Below are positions 31,720 through 31,767 of a stretch of 31,767 nucleotides of DNA, piece by piece. Source of the stretch: JBBDWZ01 sp050732575 (GTDB lineage: Bacteria; Gemmatimonadota; Gemmatimonadetes; Longimicrobiales; RSA9); contig JBOHRF010000028.1 of assembly GCA_050732575.1 (NCBI GenBank), positions 1 through 31,767 on the forward strand, given 5' to 3'. Every line of letters starts with the position of its first letter. Positions within the stretch are counted from its first letter, which is position 1. The notes under the pieces were generated by a model, which was given only the letters and a program-made list of their open reading frames with translations, had not been told where the DNA came from and did not search any database. A program made the position numbers and the translations under genes.

Positions 31720-31767
31720 AGCCCCCACGTCCACCTCCGCCGTTTCCGGGCAGCGCCGCCAATCCTC

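Overview
The window is about 31.8 kb of GC-rich bacterial chromosome, densely packed, with many 1-14 bp gene overlaps and frequent GTG/TTG starts. The gene set (glcDEF, SUF-only Fe-S assembly, FdxA ferredoxin, PduO-type cobalamin adenosyltransferase, a serine palmitoyltransferase cluster, PRC-barrel and CPBP proteins) and the style of the intergenic repeats suggest a Gemmatimonadota-like aerobe or facultative organism. No rRNA or other decisive marker is present, so the phylum is an inference. I see no tRNA, rRNA, insertion sequence, prophage or CRISPR array.

Layout. 1-5468 (+): a glycolate oxidase operon glcD (5' end outside the window)-glcE-glcF, translationally coupled to an M20 peptidase and a COG3375-type GNAT acyltransferase. 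5435-8916 (-): a membrane GAF-GGDEF diguanylate cyclase and a group II PLP amino acid decarboxylase. 9036-11338 (+): a terminator-like hairpin sits directly in front of a PBP4-type carboxypeptidase (dacB), followed by a PAP2 phosphatase. 11390-12241 (-): a patatin-like phospholipase.

12542-19638 (+): a long Fe-S operon, sufC-sufB-sufD-Rieske ferredoxin-sufS-sufU, ending in a FadI-type thiolase that overlaps sufU. Two unusual DNA structures belong to it. One is a 22-bp inverted repeat with a 97-bp centre just upstream of sufC. The other is a mirrored pair of 9-bp tandem-repeat arrays between the Rieske gene and sufS.

19682-23169: a peroxiredoxin (-), then a promoter, small membrane-protein ORF and bidirectional terminator (+), then a minus-strand group with fdxA, a degenerate RelA/SpoT-like HD protein, a cobalamin adenosyltransferase and an LD-carboxypeptidase.

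23288-30529 (+): a compact run that I read as a sphingolipid (ceramide) locus. It starts with an HTH/zinc-ribbon/tail-anchored protein and a class III aminotransferase. Then come an extended SDR (CerR-like ceramide reductase candidate), a serine palmitoyltransferase, a GNAT-fold protein (bacterial ceramide synthase candidate), a PAP2/inositol-phosphorylceramide-synthase-like membrane enzyme, a CPBP membrane protease and a PRC-barrel protein. If the calls are right, the three core ceramide steps and a possible head-group enzyme lie side by side. The acyl carrier protein and acyl-ACP synthetase that accompany them in Caulobacter are not in the window. The window ends with an unknown 140-residue protein with a strong terminator and a small lipoprotein.
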